Shown one piece after another: positions 18,084-28,223 of a stretch of DNA of 64,000 nt. Position 1 is the first letter of the stretch; the number at the start of each line of letters is the position of its first letter. A program made the position numbers and the translations under genes. This stretch comes from Bacillota bacterium (GTDB lineage Bacteria > Bacillota > Clostridia > Lachnospirales > Lachnospiraceae). The stretch is from assembly GCA_023414875.1 (NCBI GenBank), contig JAEZMV010000028.1:310001-374000 (forward strand). The letters are read 5' to 3'. The notes beneath the pieces were generated by a model. It worked only from the letters and a program-made list of their open reading frames with translations. It was not told the origin of the DNA and did not search any database.

Positions 18084-18189
18084 TTAGTGTGAAAAGAATT
18101 CAACATAGTTGAACTCTTAGTAAATATAATAATGAATTCCAGTGGAAATTCATTATTACATTTACGGGTTTTCTATGAAGCATTTGCGG
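18084..18189 (+). repeat. 106-bp palindromic element, copy 2
   Basis: Same orientation and same two hairpins as 15982-16087, 2.1 kb apart. It lies between the small minus-strand gene and the truncated chemoreceptor gene. Confidence 0.9.
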
Positions 18190-18265
18190 CAAAAGCAGCC
18201 ATGCTTCGTTAGTGTGTGAACAGTAACAAAAAGCGGAATAAAAATTAAAATACCGGGGGAGAAAA

Positions 18266-19357
18266 ATGAAAAATGTAAATGCGGCTGTGAAAAAAAAGAC
18301 AAAGGCAAAAAACGATAAATTTAATGATCAAGAAGAGGTAGCAAAAGTGAGTTTTTTTGCGACAATTAAGTTTAAATTAATAGCTTCTTTTATGGTTCCT
18401 ATTATGTTTATCATACTTTTGGGGATTATTTCCTATATAAAAGCTGCAGAAGTTATTGAGAGTAATTACAAGAAGGCAGCAGAAGATAAAATTAATATGG
18501 CGGGCGAATGTATGAAGTTTGGTTTTAACTCTGTCGAGGCAACCGCGAAACTGTATGCGGATGATAGTTTAATCAAAAGGTATTCTATAAGCCAGGATGA
18601 TAAGATACAATCATTTGTATATAAGGATTCCCTTGGTAATATCTTATGCTCCAAGAAGTCAGCGGATGAATTCATCAAAGATATATATTTAATAAATGAA
18701 AATGTTGATTCTCTTTCAACCGGCGAAGGCATTGATAATGGAATTTTTAAAAGCTTTAAGAAAACAGACTTAGGAAAAATTCTGGATGATAATAAAACTG
18801 AACATATATGGGATGGCGAAGATGAGTTTCTAGATAAACAGTTGAATACAGGTGCAGATGATTATTCGATGAGACTTATTAAAAATATTTCCAATTTTGA
18901 TTCATTCCTGATTATCGATGTTAAGGCAGACGTTGTGAAAGATATTCTTTCTGATCTGAAGTTTGACAAAGCCGGTTATCTAGGATTGGTAACCCTGGAT
19001 GGAAAAGAGATTATTGATTATTCGTTAAAGCAAAATGATCCTAGCATTGATATGGAAGCAATCAAATCAGATAAGATATTCGTTAACCAAGCTTTCTATA
19101 AAGAAGCAATGGCAGGGAAAGAAGTATGTGGTTCAAAATATGTTGACTATAAGGGTGCTACCTACTTATTCCTGTATTCTAAAGTTAGCGACACTGGCGC
19201 TGCTCTCTGCGCTTTACTGCCAAAATCCACGATTACCGGCCAAGCTGATAGTATAAAGAATGTTACAATAATTATTGAAATTATAGCATGTGCTTTAACT
19301 ATAATACTTGTAAAAATGTTGTCTTCTGGAATTGATAAAAAATTAAGAGCATCATAA
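18266..19357 (+). CDS. Methyl-accepting chemotaxis receptor sensor module lacking the signalling domain
   Basis: 363 residues: a charged cytoplasmic start, transmembrane helix 1 (about 33-58), an extracellular dCache-like sensing domain (about 60-325) and helix 2 (about 329-350). It then stops after about 10 residues (SSGIDKKLRAS). A complete receptor would continue with HAMP and a roughly 250-residue MA signalling hairpin; neither is present in any frame before the terminator at 19454. GGGGGAG lies just before the ATG. It is either a 3'-truncated receptor or a stand-alone sensor that works with another membrane protein. The sensor part looks intact. Confidence 0.75.
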   Translation: MKNVNAAVKKKTKAKNDKFNDQEEVAKVSFFATIKFKLIASFMVPIMFIILLGIISYIKAAEVIESNYKKAAEDKINMAGECMKFGFNSVEATAKLYADDSLIKRYSISQDDKIQSFVYKDSLGNILCSKKSADEFIKDIYLINENVDSLSTGEGIDNGIFKSFKKTDLGKILDDNKTEHIWDGEDEFLDKQLNTGADDYSMRLIKNISNFDSFLIIDVKADVVKDILSDLKFDKAGYLGLVTLDGKEIIDYSLKQNDPSIDMEAIKSDKIFVNQAFYKEAMAGKEVCGSKYVDYKGATYLFLYSKVSDTGAALCALLPKSTITGQADSIKNVTIIIEIIACALTIILVKMLSSGIDKKLRAS

Positions 19358-19453
19358 GTAAATGATTATGGTTGGATTGCGAGCCATTAGAAGAATAGCA
19401 AAAGCGGCTATTCTTCATGATTTATGCCCATAAAGCATGGGCGTCAGTAGGAA

Positions 19454-19520
19454 AGGCTGCCCGTAATGTATTACCTTAACCCTAGTCGGTTATGATATCA
19501 CATTACGAACAGCCTCTTTT
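19454..19520. terminator. Terminator between the sensor gene and dCMP deaminase
   Basis: Arms AGGCTGCCCGTAATGT and CATTACGAACAGCCT, with T residues after the right arm. It lies between convergent genes and may act in both directions. Confidence 0.7.
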
Positions 19521-19546
19521 ATTATCAGAAATATTGGATTACAGGT

Positions 19547-20026
19547 CTACAGGGATATCTGAATATCCTTTCCAATTGGTTCATATTGACGATATTTTAC
19601 GCCGGCAGCATTAAGCATACGCTTAGCAGCCATCACTGAGTCGGTTGTAGCATACTTATCGCACTTGTAGATAATCTCAGATATACCTTTCTGGATGATC
19701 GCCTTTGTGCATTCATTGCAGGGAAATAGAGTGGTGTAAACTTTGGCACCCTTCATGTTGGTTCCGGTATAATTTAAAATAGCATTAAATTCAGCATGGC
19801 ATACAAAAAAATATTTGGTTTCCAGATTGCCGCCTTCACGCTCCCAGGGAAATTCATCATCAGAGCAGCCCATCGGCATTCCGTTATAACCAACCGATAA
19901 TATCTTGTTGTCCTCACTTACGATACAGGCACCGACGCTGGTGCTGGGATCCTTGCTACGCTCGGTTGAGAGAAGAGCTATCCCCATAAAATATTCATCC
20001 CATTTTAAATAATCCTGCTTTTTCAT
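19547..20026 (-). CDS. Deoxycytidylate (dCMP) deaminase, ComEB type
   Basis: 159 residues. It converts dCMP to dUMP, the substrate of thymidylate synthase. The zinc site is complete: HAE at 77-79 and PCNEC with Cys 103 and 106. An insertion rich in Gly/Asp (YNGMPMGCSDDEFPW) is typical of this family. The start is set at ATG 20026 because AAAGGAT lies upstream; an ATG 33 nt earlier lacks a site. It is transcribed alone and separate from thyA, but belongs to the same pathway. Confidence 0.93.
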   Translation of the reverse strand: MKKQDYLKWDEYFMGIALLSTERSKDPSTSVGACIVSEDNKILSVGYNGMPMGCSDDEFPWEREGGNLETKYFFVCHAEFNAILNYTGTNMKGAKVYTTLFPCNECTKAIIQKGISEIIYKCDKYATTDSVMAAKRMLNAAGVKYRQYEPIGKDIQISL

Positions 20027-20208
20027 AAGTAACATCCTTTCAAATAAATATAATAACATTACATATTGGTTATAGAGTCATATTTCAACAGGTCGGATCG
20101 AAGGCTTTGTATAGTAATAATTTGAAAATACTAACTGTATGTTATCATACAATATCAGGGTTTGCAAATGATTCTGAGGCTCTGAGACAAAATCACTACG
20201 GGTGAGAT

Positions 20209-21633
20209 TTAATACTTACTACCTGCTATCTGAACTTTTATTAAATTAGTGGTTCCTGAAGTACCCAAAGGTACTCCTGCTGTCAAAACAGCTAGCTCAC
20301 CGTCTTGTAAATAACCGGCACTCTCAACTGCCTGGATTGCATGATCAAATAATTCAAAGGTATCATGCTCAACCGCTATTAACAAAGGAGTAACACCCCA
20401 AGCCATATTTAATTGTCTGTAGACCACCGGATCAGTCGTACATCCTAGGATCTGGCATGACGGACGATATCTCGAAATTCGGCGGGCTGTTCTGCCAGAG
20501 GTAGTGACAGTAATTATCATCTTAGCATTTAAGTCATGAGCAGTTGTAACCGTCGCACGGGAAATTGCATCCGTGATGTCAGGGGTTTGGCATTCATCCT
20601 GCAAACGGAAGCGTTTTTTATAATCAATATCAGCCTCAGTACGAATTGCTATTTTCACCATCGTCTTTAAAGCGTCCACCGGATAGCTTCCGGCTGCTGT
20701 TTCACCGGATAACATAATTGCACTGGTGCCGTCATAGATGGCATTGGCTACGTCCGTAGTCTCGGCTCTGGTTGGTCTGGGATTTTTAATCATGGAATCC
20801 AGCATCTGAGTAGCTGTAATTACCTGTTTCGAACTGTTATACACCTTTTTTATAATCATTTTCTGAATGACAGGTACTTCTTCGTAGGGTATTTCAACTC
20901 CCATATCACCACGGGCAATCATTATTCCGTCAGCCGCTTTGATGATCTCATCAATGTGCTCTACACCCTGTAAATTTTCAATTTTAGCAATGATCTTAGT
21001 TTTCGAATTATGCTTTACTAACATTTTACGGATTTCTTTTACATCCTCCGCTGTACGAACAAAGGAAGCTGCAATAAAATCAAAATTGTGTGAAATCGCA
21101 AATATGATATCTTCCCGGTCCTTATCGCTGATAAAGGGCATGGATAGATGAACTCCGGGTACGTTAACCCCCTTTTTGTTAGATATCAAACCGCTGTTTT
21201 TTACGGTACAGATGATATCAGTAGTCGTCACTTCATCTACGATCATTTCTATTAAACCATCGTCAATTAAAATAGTAGAGCCCACTTCAATATCATAAAT
21301 CAGGTTCGGATAGCTGATGGAAACCTGAGTCTCATCACCTTCAACCTCTCTGGTAGTTAAGGTAAAGGTCTGGCCTTCTTTTAACTGTTTTTTATTGCCC
21401 TTGAAGTTGCAGATACGAATCTCTGGTCCTTTTGTATCCAGAAGCGTTGCAACCGGAACGCCCAGCTCTTCACGAAACTGCTCTATTTTTCGTAGGCGAC
21501 CAAGATGCTCCTCATGATCTGCATGGGAGAAATTAAAACGTGCCACATCCATTCCGGAAAGTATTAATTCTCTTAATACATTATCATTATCGGTTGACGG
21601 TCCTAAGGTACATATAATTTTTGTCTTTCTCAT
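20209..21633 (-). CDS. pyk: Pyruvate kinase
   Basis: 474 residues. It transfers phosphate from PEP to ADP in the last step of glycolysis. TKIICTLGPST at the N-terminus, MDVARFNFSH, and the active-site stretch KTKIIAKIENLQG with the catalytic Lys are present, as is MIARGDMGVEIP. The protein ends after the allosteric domain, without the extra PEP-utiliser domain found in Bacillus pyruvate kinases. ATG 21633 is preceded by GGAG at 6 nt. The window also encodes PPDK, so PEP and pyruvate can be interconverted by two routes. Confidence 0.95.
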   Translation of the reverse strand: MRKTKIICTLGPSTDNDNVLRELILSGMDVARFNFSHADHEEHLGRLRKIEQFREELGVPVATLLDTKGPEIRICNFKGNKKQLKEGQTFTLTTREVEGDETQVSISYPNLIYDIEVGSTILIDDGLIEMIVDEVTTTDIICTVKNSGLISNKKGVNVPGVHLSMPFISDKDREDIIFAISHNFDFIAASFVRTAEDVKEIRKMLVKHNSKTKIIAKIENLQGVEHIDEIIKAADGIMIARGDMGVEIPYEEVPVIQKMIIKKVYNSSKQVITATQMLDSMIKNPRPTRAETTDVANAIYDGTSAIMLSGETAAGSYPVDALKTMVKIAIRTEADIDYKKRFRLQDECQTPDITDAISRATVTTAHDLNAKMIITVTTSGRTARRISRYRPSCQILGCTTDPVVYRQLNMAWGVTPLLIAVEHDTFELFDHAIQAVESAGYLQDGELAVLTAGVPLGTSGTTNLIKVQIAGSKY

Positions 21634-21798
21634 ACTTATCTCCATTCCGCCGCCCAAGGCGGCTCAAAATTGATTGCTTTAACATATAGTTGCTATAGTT
21701 GATTGTAAGAAACTCAATATTTTGAAAAATAACAATTGTAATTAAATGGTTTACGTTCCAATCATATCATAATCATAAGATAAAACAATATTACAAAA

Positions 21799-22470
21799 TT
21801 ACAATTTTAACCCTTTATTTTTACGATATTTTATGCTAAAGTGACGTTTTTTCCAAAAATAGATGCTGGCAAAAACAACGCTGCATAAAAGAACGATCAG
21901 AATAATCATGATTGCACAATGCATAAAAAAGGTATCGGGAAGGATAGTAATTACCGGGTCTGCTATTGGATCAAAGAGCCAGTCTTCATTATTAAAAAAC
22001 AATTTATGAAACAGTATAAAGGCACGATCAAAATCCAGGCACATAAAGAAACCGACTAATAATGGTAGTACAATTGCCGTTATCGCAGATACCAGCAGGT
22101 AACTGTAATCCTTATTCCTTGACTTTTGTACGATGATAAGAATTGCTAAAATCAAGGTTATCGCACCAAGTACATAAAAGGATGTGAAGATATCCTTTAC
22201 CTCTACAAAATGCTTAAGGCCACTTGGTGATGCATCAAGAGTCGGAAATTTGAGATCTCCCCTGAAGAAAGGAGAGGAGTAATCAATCAGGGCATTATAA
22301 TTTTCCTTGATGATTTCTTTTGAATAGCCGGATGTTTTATCTATATCCAAGATATTAATATCCAGGTAGTAAAGTGGTCTGAAATTAACCGTAATGACGA
22401 CGGCGATAGAAATAAATAGAAGAGTGAAAATGATTCCGATTAAGATATCAGTTATTTTAAAACGTTTCAT
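21799..22470 (-). CDS. TIGR01906/DUF1461 family integral membrane protein
   Basis: 223 residues with an N-terminal helix (about 8-27), three further helices and a basic tail. The conserved family stretch FILFHKLFFNNEDWLFDP, followed by ITILPDTFF, lies before the last helix. Function is unknown. GGAGG precedes ATG 22470. The gene lies 165 bp upstream of pyk on the same strand and may be cotranscribed with it. Confidence 0.85.
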   Translation of the reverse strand: MKRFKITDILIGIIFTLLFISIAVVITVNFRPLYYLDINILDIDKTSGYSKEIIKENYNALIDYSSPFFRGDLKFPTLDASPSGLKHFVEVKDIFTSFYVLGAITLILAILIIVQKSRNKDYSYLLVSAITAIVLPLLVGFFMCLDFDRAFILFHKLFFNNEDWLFDPIADPVITILPDTFFMHCAIMIILIVLLCSVVFASIYFWKKRHFSIKYRKNKGLKL

Positions 22471-22901
22471 AAAATCCTCCAAGAAATTACTGCTTGTACA
22501 TATTTCCAGCATACTCAAATTTCACATCAAACGCATTATAGTATAATTTTTATATGAATGCAAGTTGAATTGCTACTGATTTAGAAAGCAAATTAGGGAG
22601 ATGCCTTATATTAAATCATTAATTTTATTACATTGGAGACTTAATTTTTTAAATGAAGATAAGTTAAGAAAGTTTCTCTACGATACTTTATAATTATCAC
22701 TAACTTCACTGAATATGCAAGGATGTGATATTATACTATAGATAAAAATAACGGTAATAGAAGCAGAATATTTTGAGATATATTAGAAAATACGATAAGA
22801 TACATAAGTATTTATGAATTGAATTCACTTCTCCCTTGGTGTAGAATTTTAAGTAATAAGATAGCATGAACCTAAATACAAGGAAGAAAAGGAGATAAGT
22901 C
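22471..22901. other. Divergent intergenic region
   Basis: AT-rich, 431 bp between the minus-strand DUF1461 gene and purH. Apart from the purH promoter I see no hairpin, purine riboswitch or PurBox. Confidence 0.4.
22819..22847 (+). promoter_or_regulatory. Promoter of purH
   Basis: TTGAAT, a 17-bp spacer and TAGAAT, 55 bp before the start codon. Confidence 0.6.
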
Positions 22902-24455
22902 ATGAGAGCATTAATCAGCGTATCGGACAAAACAGGTATTATTGAATTTGCCAAAGAGTTAGTATCTTTAGGAATTGAGATAATTTCTACCGGAGGTACT
23001 TATGGTAAATTAAAAGAAGCAGGAGTTCCTGCAATTGAAATATCGGAATTAACCGGTTTTCCTGAATGCCTGGACGGACGTGTTAAGACACTACATCCAA
23101 CCGTACACGCAGGCTTGCTTGCAATGAGAAGCAATCCTTCCCACATGAAACAGCTGGCAGACTTGAAGATTGATACCATAGATGTCGTTGTTGTTAATTT
23201 GTATCCATTTAAGGCTACGATATTAAAGGAAAATGTAGAACGTCATGAAGCAGTTGAGAATATCGATATCGGTGGACCTACTATGCTTCGTTCCGCAGCA
23301 AAGAATTATCAGGATGTTGCTGTGGTTGTTGATCCCAGAGATTATGAGAAGGTATTAATTGAACTTAAGGAAAAGAAAGAAGTTTCTCTTGATACCAAAT
23401 TCTATCTGATGCAGAAGGTATTCATGCACACCTCTTCCTATGATACGATGATAGCGGATTACCTGAAGAAGCAGAGAAATGATAAAGAATTACCGGAGAC
23501 TCTTACCATGACCTTTGAAAAGGTACAAGATATGAGATATGGTGAGAATCCTCATCAGTCAGCTGCCTTCTATCGTGAAATCGGTATAAAGAAGGGGTCC
23601 ATTACTGACGCGTTGCAGCTAAACGGTAAGGAGCTGTCCTTTAACAACATCAATGATACCAACGGAGCATTAGAACTCTTAAAAGAATTTACTGAACCGA
23701 CTGTGGTTGCTTGCAAACATGGTAACCCTTGCGGAGTGGGCAGTGCGGATAATATCTATGATGCATGGAAAAAGGCATATGATGCAGATAAGACCTCGAT
23801 CTTTGGTGGAATTGTCGTAATCAATCGTGAAGTTACCCTGGCAATGGCAGAAGAGATGAAAAATATCTTCCTGGAGGTAATCGTTGCTCCTGCCTATGAA
23901 AAAGAGGCACTTGAAGTATTGTCTATGAAAAAGAATATCAGATTATTACAACTGGCTGATATCGAGGTTCCTCAGGACGAGAATTCGTACGATTTGAAAA
24001 AGGTGAATGGTGGATTAATCGTTCAGACGATTGATAGTAAGATATTTAATGAGGAAGATTTAAAGGTAGTAACTGACCGTGCTCCTTCTGAAAAGGAAAT
24101 GGAAGATCTTAAATTTGCATGGCGTGTAGTTAAGTTCGTTAAATCCAATGGTATAGCCCTTGCCAAGGATAAGCAATCCATCGGTATCGGACCCGGACAG
24201 GTTAACCGTATCTGGGCTACCAAGCAATCAATAGAACATGCAAAGGAACTGATTGGTGAAGATATCACTCAGGGTGCGGTGTTAGCTTCTGATGCCTTCT
24301 TCCCTTTTGATGATTGTGTAGAGGCTGCTCACCAGGCAGGTATCACTGCAATCATTCAACCCGGCGGAGCCAGCAGGGACGAAGATTCCATTAAGAAATG
24401 TAATGAATACGGAATTGCTATGGTATTCACTGGAATGAGACATTTTAAACATTAA
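22902..24455 (+). CDS. purH: Bifunctional AICAR transformylase / IMP cyclohydrolase
   Basis: 517 residues. It carries out the last two steps of purine synthesis: formylation of AICAR and closure to IMP. The N-terminal cyclohydrolase domain (about 1-195) has SVSDKTGI and ISTGGTYG. The C-terminal transformylase has [13 protein letters not shown] and the catalytic Lys-His in [17 protein letters not shown] precedes the ATG. It stands alone here rather than inside a pur operon, and its product IMP is used by GuaB from the same window. Confidence 0.97.
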   Translation: MRALISVSDKTGIIEFAKELVSLGIEIISTGGTYGKLKEAGVPAIEISELTGFPECLDGRVKTLHPTVHAGLLAMRSNPSHMKQLADLKIDTIDVVVVNLYPFKATILKENVERHEAVENIDIGGPTMLRSAAKNYQDVAVVVDPRDYEKVLIELKEKKEVSLDTKFYLMQKVFMHTSSYDTMIADYLKKQRNDKELPETLTMTFEKVQDMRYGENPHQSAAFYREIGIKKGSITDALQLNGKELSFNNINDTNGALELLKEFTEPTVVACKHGNPCGVGSADNIYDAWKKAYDADKTSIFGGIVVINREVTLAMAEEMKNIFLEVIVAPAYEKEALEVLSMKKNIRLLQLADIEVPQDENSYDLKKVNGGLIVQTIDSKIFNEEDLKVVTDRAPSEKEMEDLKFAWRVVKFVKSNGIALAKDKQSIGIGPGQVNRIWATKQSIEHAKELIGEDITQGAVLASDAFFPFDDCVEAAHQAGITAIIQPGGASRDEDSIKKCNEYGIAMVFTGMRHFKH

Positions 24456-24545
24456 TTTATGGTTAGGGTGTCAAAAGTAAATTTAGTTATTTGTAAAGCT
24501 ATTGACACCTAAACTATTTATAGAAATGAAATTTTTATGGAAAAA

Positions 24546-24598
24546 AGAGCTGTACACTGTCGGTTTATTCACCGATAGTGCTACAGCTCCTGTTTTTT
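24546..24598. terminator. Bidirectional terminator between purH and csp
   Basis: Strong stem GAGCTGTACACTGTCGGT / ACCGATAGTGCTACAGCTC with an A run on the left and a T run on the right, so it can end both convergent genes. A weaker hairpin, GTGTCAA / TTGACAC, precedes it at 24464-24512. Same stem family as 473-524. Confidence 0.85.
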
Positions 24599-24668
24599 CG
24601 TTACAAACCCACCCGATAACTTTTTAGATATATTACCTATATGTAAAAAATAAACTAAGTCGTTGTGA

Positions 24669-24869
24669 TTATAACTTAGATACGTTAGCAGCCTGTGGGC
24701 CTTTGTCGCCTTCGACTACTTCGAACTGTACCTTCTCTCCTTCTTCCAGAACCTTAAATCCATCCATCTGAAGTGCTGAAAAATGTACGAATACATCATT
24801 GCCTTCTTCATCAGAAATAAAACCAAAACCCTTCTTAGCATTAAACCATTTTACTGTTCCCGTCTTCAT
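24669..24869 (-). CDS. cspA: Cold-shock domain RNA chaperone
   Basis: 66 residues, a single cold-shock OB fold. RNP1 is KGFGFI and RNP2 VFVHF, the aromatic surface that binds single-stranded nucleic acid. It destabilises RNA structure and can act as an antiterminator. AGGAGG lies upstream of the ATG. The roughly 200 nt before it may be the long, structured leader usual for csp genes. Confidence 0.96.
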   Translation of the reverse strand: MKTGTVKWFNAKKGFGFISDEEGNDVFVHFSALQMDGFKVLEEGEKVQFEVVEGDKGPQAANVSKL

Positions 24870-25044
24870 AGAATCCTCCTAAAAACTGAAATAAAATTGC
24901 ATTACTACTATTAGTAATGATAGTCTAAATTTAACATAAATTCATGTAATTGTCAAATTAGTTTTGTTATATTATGTAATAATTTCTACAATAAGAACAC
25001 TTAAAATGAAATAATTACTATGGTAACTTTTTGATAGGTATGAA

Positions 25045-25073
25045 ATGACAAATTGATATTTTTGTGTTATTAT
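25045..25073 (+). promoter_or_regulatory. Probable promoter of the M16C protease gene
   Basis: ATGACA, a 17-bp spacer and TATTAT, about 100 bp before the start. The 302-bp csp/protease gap holds nothing else I can identify. Confidence 0.45.
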
Positions 25074-25171
25074 GAATAAGCGTATACTATAAATTACCAT
25101 ACTTATTAATAATAAGAAGCATCGTAAAACCGGTGCTTTCATAAACCTGATAAAAGATGGAGGTAATCAAC

Positions 25172-28111
25172 ATGAAATTTGAAATTCCGTCCTCGTATGA
25201 GTTTTTATTTGAAGAAAAACTGGAGGATTTAAATGGAGTTGGAAAGGTTCTGGTGCATAAGAAGACCGGAGCGAGAGTTGCTATCATCGCAAATGATGAT
25301 AAAAATAAAGTATTTTCTATTGGATTTCGTACACCGCCAGCAAACAGTACCGGTGTTGCCCATATCATAGAACATTCTGTTTTGTGCGGATCAAAGAACT
25401 TTCCCGCAAAGGATCCCTTCGTCGAACTGGCAAAGGGTTCTTTAAACACCTTTTTAAATGCTATGACATACCCGGATAAAACAGTATACCCGATAGCAAG
25501 TATCAATGAGCAGGATTTTAAAAATCTAATGCATGTTTATATGGATGCAGTATTATATCCGAATATTTATCAAAGAAAAGAGATATTTGAACAGGAAGGC
25601 TGGCATTATCATCTGGAGAATGAAGAAGATGAATTGAAGTATAACGGTGTTGTTTATAATGAGATGAAGGGCGCATTTTCCTCTCCGGAATCTATGCTAT
25701 ATCGGTTATTACAGAATTCACTTTTCCCGGATACCTCTTACGGTGTTGAATCAGGTGGAGATCCTGATTTCATTCCGGAGCTTTCCTATGAGGAATTCAT
25801 TGATTTTCATAAAACCTATTATCATCCCTCCAATAGTTATATTTATTTGTATGGCGATATGGATTTTGTAGAGCGCCTTACCTGGCTGGATCAAGAATAT
25901 CTGAATCAGTATGACAGAATTACGATTGCTTCAGAGGTGAAGAAGCAAGATAGCTTTTCGGCAATCAGAGAAGTGAAAACCTTCTACTCTCTCAGCGAGG
26001 AGGAAGAAGCAAAGGATAATACGTATCTAAGCTTAAGCATGGTAATAGGGGATGCTCTCGATAAAGAGCTGGGATTAACCATGCAGATACTCGATTATGT
26101 TCTTCTTCAGGCGCCTGGTGCTCCGATTAAGCAGGCTCTTTTGGATGCAGGAATCGGAAAGGACATCCTGGGCGGTTATGAGGACGAATTAATTCAACCA
26201 ATATTAACAATCATAGCTAAGAATTCAGAGGAAGAAAAGAAGGATCAGTTAATCGGAACGGTTCGTGATGTGCTCTCTAAATTAGTTGCTGAGGGAGTGG
26301 AGGAAAAATCCCTGAGAGCAGCAATTAATTTTTATGAGTTTAAATACAGAGAGGCTGATTTTGGACAGTTTCCAAAGGGGCTATTATATGGTCTGCGTGC
26401 TATGAGTAGTTGGCTTCACGATGACAGAAAGCCTTTCCTTCATTTAAAGGATTCCGCAGGATATCAATTCTTAAAGGATAAAATCGGAACCGGTTATTAT
26501 GAGAAGATTATCAAAGAATATTTACTGGAGAATACTCATAGCTCAATTGTAATCTTAAAGCCTAAGTCTGGATTAAACAATGAGAAAGAAGAAAAACTGA
26601 GAGAGAAGTTAGCTTCGTACAAAGCGACACTATCTAAGGATCAACTTCAGAGGATTATTCATGACACCTTGAATTTGAAGGAATTTCAGGAGAAACCATC
26701 TACTAAGGAGGAATTGGAGAAGATACCGTTACTGACCCGTGAGGATATTGATAAGAAGATTCAGCCCCTCCATAATGAGGAGCATACCGTTGACGGGATT
26801 AAGGTAATTCACCATAGTATTTATACCAATAAGATTGCATATCTGCGTCTGTTATTTAATGTAAAGAAGATACCTAAGGAGCTGCTTCCCTATGCCTCGT
26901 TATTATCTTATGTCATCGGATATGTAGATACACAAAGCTACAGTTATCTGGATTTATCCAATGAAGTTAATATTCATACCGGTGGAATATCTACGAATGT
27001 CAGGAGCTTTTCCATCAAAGGAAGTTCAGAACAATATTATCCTGTGTTTGAGTTTTCCACTAAAGTATTATATGATAAACTATCGGAAGCCTTCCGTTTA
27101 ATCGAGGAAATGCTTTATCGTACAAAGCTTGAGGATATTAAACGATTAAAGGAAATTATCGATGAGATGAAATCCAAGCTCCAGATGCATTTTAATTCCT
27201 CCGGTCATTCTGTGGCGGTAGACCGAGCGATGTCATATTATTCGGTCCATGGCGTATTTAAGGAAACGACCGCTGGAATAACCTTCTATAAATTTATAGA
27301 AGAGCTTGCTGATAATTTTACAGCAAAAGCTGAGACTACAATCAGCAAAATGAAAGAACTGATGCAGATGATATTTACCAAGGAAAATCTACTGATCAGT
27401 TTAACAGCGGATGAAGAAGGTTATCGCCGTTTTGAAGAAAAACTCACTACCTTTACCGGAGACTTGATTGGAAAGGCTGATTATAAACTGTTTGAGAGGT
27501 ATGATACCTCTTCTTTGAAGCCGGAGTGTTTGAATGAAGGCTTTAAAACAGCGATGCAGGTACAGTATGTAGCCAGAGCAGGTAATTTTATCAAAGCCGG
27601 CTATGAATACAACGGAGCACTCAGAGTACTCAAGACCATATTAAGCTATGATTATCTGTGGAACAATGTCCGAGTAAAGGGCGGAGCCTATGGCTGTATG
27701 TGCGGATTTTCCGGAGTCGACGGTGATGCTTATTTTACCTCTTACCGTGACCCTAATTTAAGAGAGACCGATTTAATCTATAAGAAAGCTGCGGAATATG
27801 TGAAGAATTTTACTGCCGAGGAGAGAGATATCACTAAGTATATCATAGGAACCTTCAGTACGCTGGATGCTCCGTTGACTCCCCAATCGGACGGAAAACG
27901 CTCCTTAAGCATGTATCTTGCCGGTATCACGGAAGCTAATCTTCAGAAGGAACGGGATGAGGTATTAAATGTAACAATTGAAGATATCAGAGCACTGCAT
28001 GGCATTGTGAAAGCAGTTTATGATGCAAATAATATCTGTGTCATTGGAAATGAAGGTAAGATTAATCAGAACAAGGATATGTTCAAGGAAGTTAAAAATC
28101 TAATGAAATAA
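25172..28111 (+). CDS. M16C-family zinc metallopeptidase (presequence-protease/falcilysin type)
   Basis: 979 residues, two halves folding as a peptide-degrading chamber. The inverted zinc motif HIIEH is at residues 64-68, with the third ligand region downstream (GVVYNEMKGAFSSPES). The C-terminal half contains the substrate-anchoring Arg/Tyr region NVRVKGGAYGCMCGF. These cytoplasmic enzymes degrade short unstructured peptides. ATG 25172 is chosen since GGAGG lies 8 nt upstream; the ATG at 25157 overlaps that site. era follows about 110 bp later, an arrangement common in Lachnospiraceae. Confidence 0.93.
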   Translation: MKFEIPSSYEFLFEEKLEDLNGVGKVLVHKKTGARVAIIANDDKNKVFSIGFRTPPANSTGVAHIIEHSVLCGSKNFPAKDPFVELAKGSLNTFLNAMTYPDKTVYPIASINEQDFKNLMHVYMDAVLYPNIYQRKEIFEQEGWHYHLENEEDELKYNGVVYNEMKGAFSSPESMLYRLLQNSLFPDTSYGVESGGDPDFIPELSYEEFIDFHKTYYHPSNSYIYLYGDMDFVERLTWLDQEYLNQYDRITIASEVKKQDSFSAIREVKTFYSLSEEEEAKDNTYLSLSMVIGDALDKELGLTMQILDYVLLQAPGAPIKQALLDAGIGKDILGGYEDELIQPILTIIAKNSEEEKKDQLIGTVRDVLSKLVAEGVEEKSLRAAINFYEFKYREADFGQFPKGLLYGLRAMSSWLHDDRKPFLHLKDSAGYQFLKDKIGTGYYEKIIKEYLLENTHSSIVILKPKSGLNNEKEEKLREKLASYKATLSKDQLQRIIHDTLNLKEFQEKPSTKEELEKIPLLTREDIDKKIQPLHNEEHTVDGIKVIHHSIYTNKIAYLRLLFNVKKIPKELLPYASLLSYVIGYVDTQSYSYLDLSNEVNIHTGGISTNVRSFSIKGSSEQYYPVFEFSTKVLYDKLSEAFRLIEEMLYRTKLEDIKRLKEIIDEMKSKLQMHFNSSGHSVAVDRAMSYYSVHGVFKETTAGITFYKFIEELADNFTAKAETTISKMKELMQMIFTKENLLISLTADEEGYRRFEEKLTTFTGDLIGKADYKLFERYDTSSLKPECLNEGFKTAMQVQYVARAGNFIKAGYEYNGALRVLKTILSYDYLWNNVRVKGGAYGCMCGFSGVDGDAYFTSYRDPNLRETDLIYKKAAEYVKNFTAEERDITKYIIGTFSTLDAPLTPQSDGKRSLSMYLAGITEANLQKERDEVLNVTIEDIRALHGIVKAVYDANNICVIGNEGKINQNKDMFKEVKNLMK

Positions 28112-28137
28112 CTATATAAGATAGTTGTACGCTAAGG

Positions 28138-28193
28138 AAGAACTGCGATGTTAGTGCAATGGCACTCACACCTTGTTGTTCCGGCATTTTAAG
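28138..28193 (+). repeat. Short dispersed motif upstream of era
   Basis: AAGAACTGCGATGTT at 28138-28152 and CGGCATTTTAAG at 28182-28193. A compact version (AAGAACTGCGATGTT then CGATATTTTAAG) is at 10231-10257. A related AAGAACTGCGAATGT is at 55107. All three lie in leaders shortly before plus-strand genes. Confidence 0.6.
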
Positions 28194-28223
28194 CTGCATC
28201 ATAGATGCAGTATGGGAGGTAGG

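Noticed and set aside
22471..22901. Purine riboswitch before purH
   Set aside because: No guanine-aptamer core sequence or expression-platform hairpin could be found.
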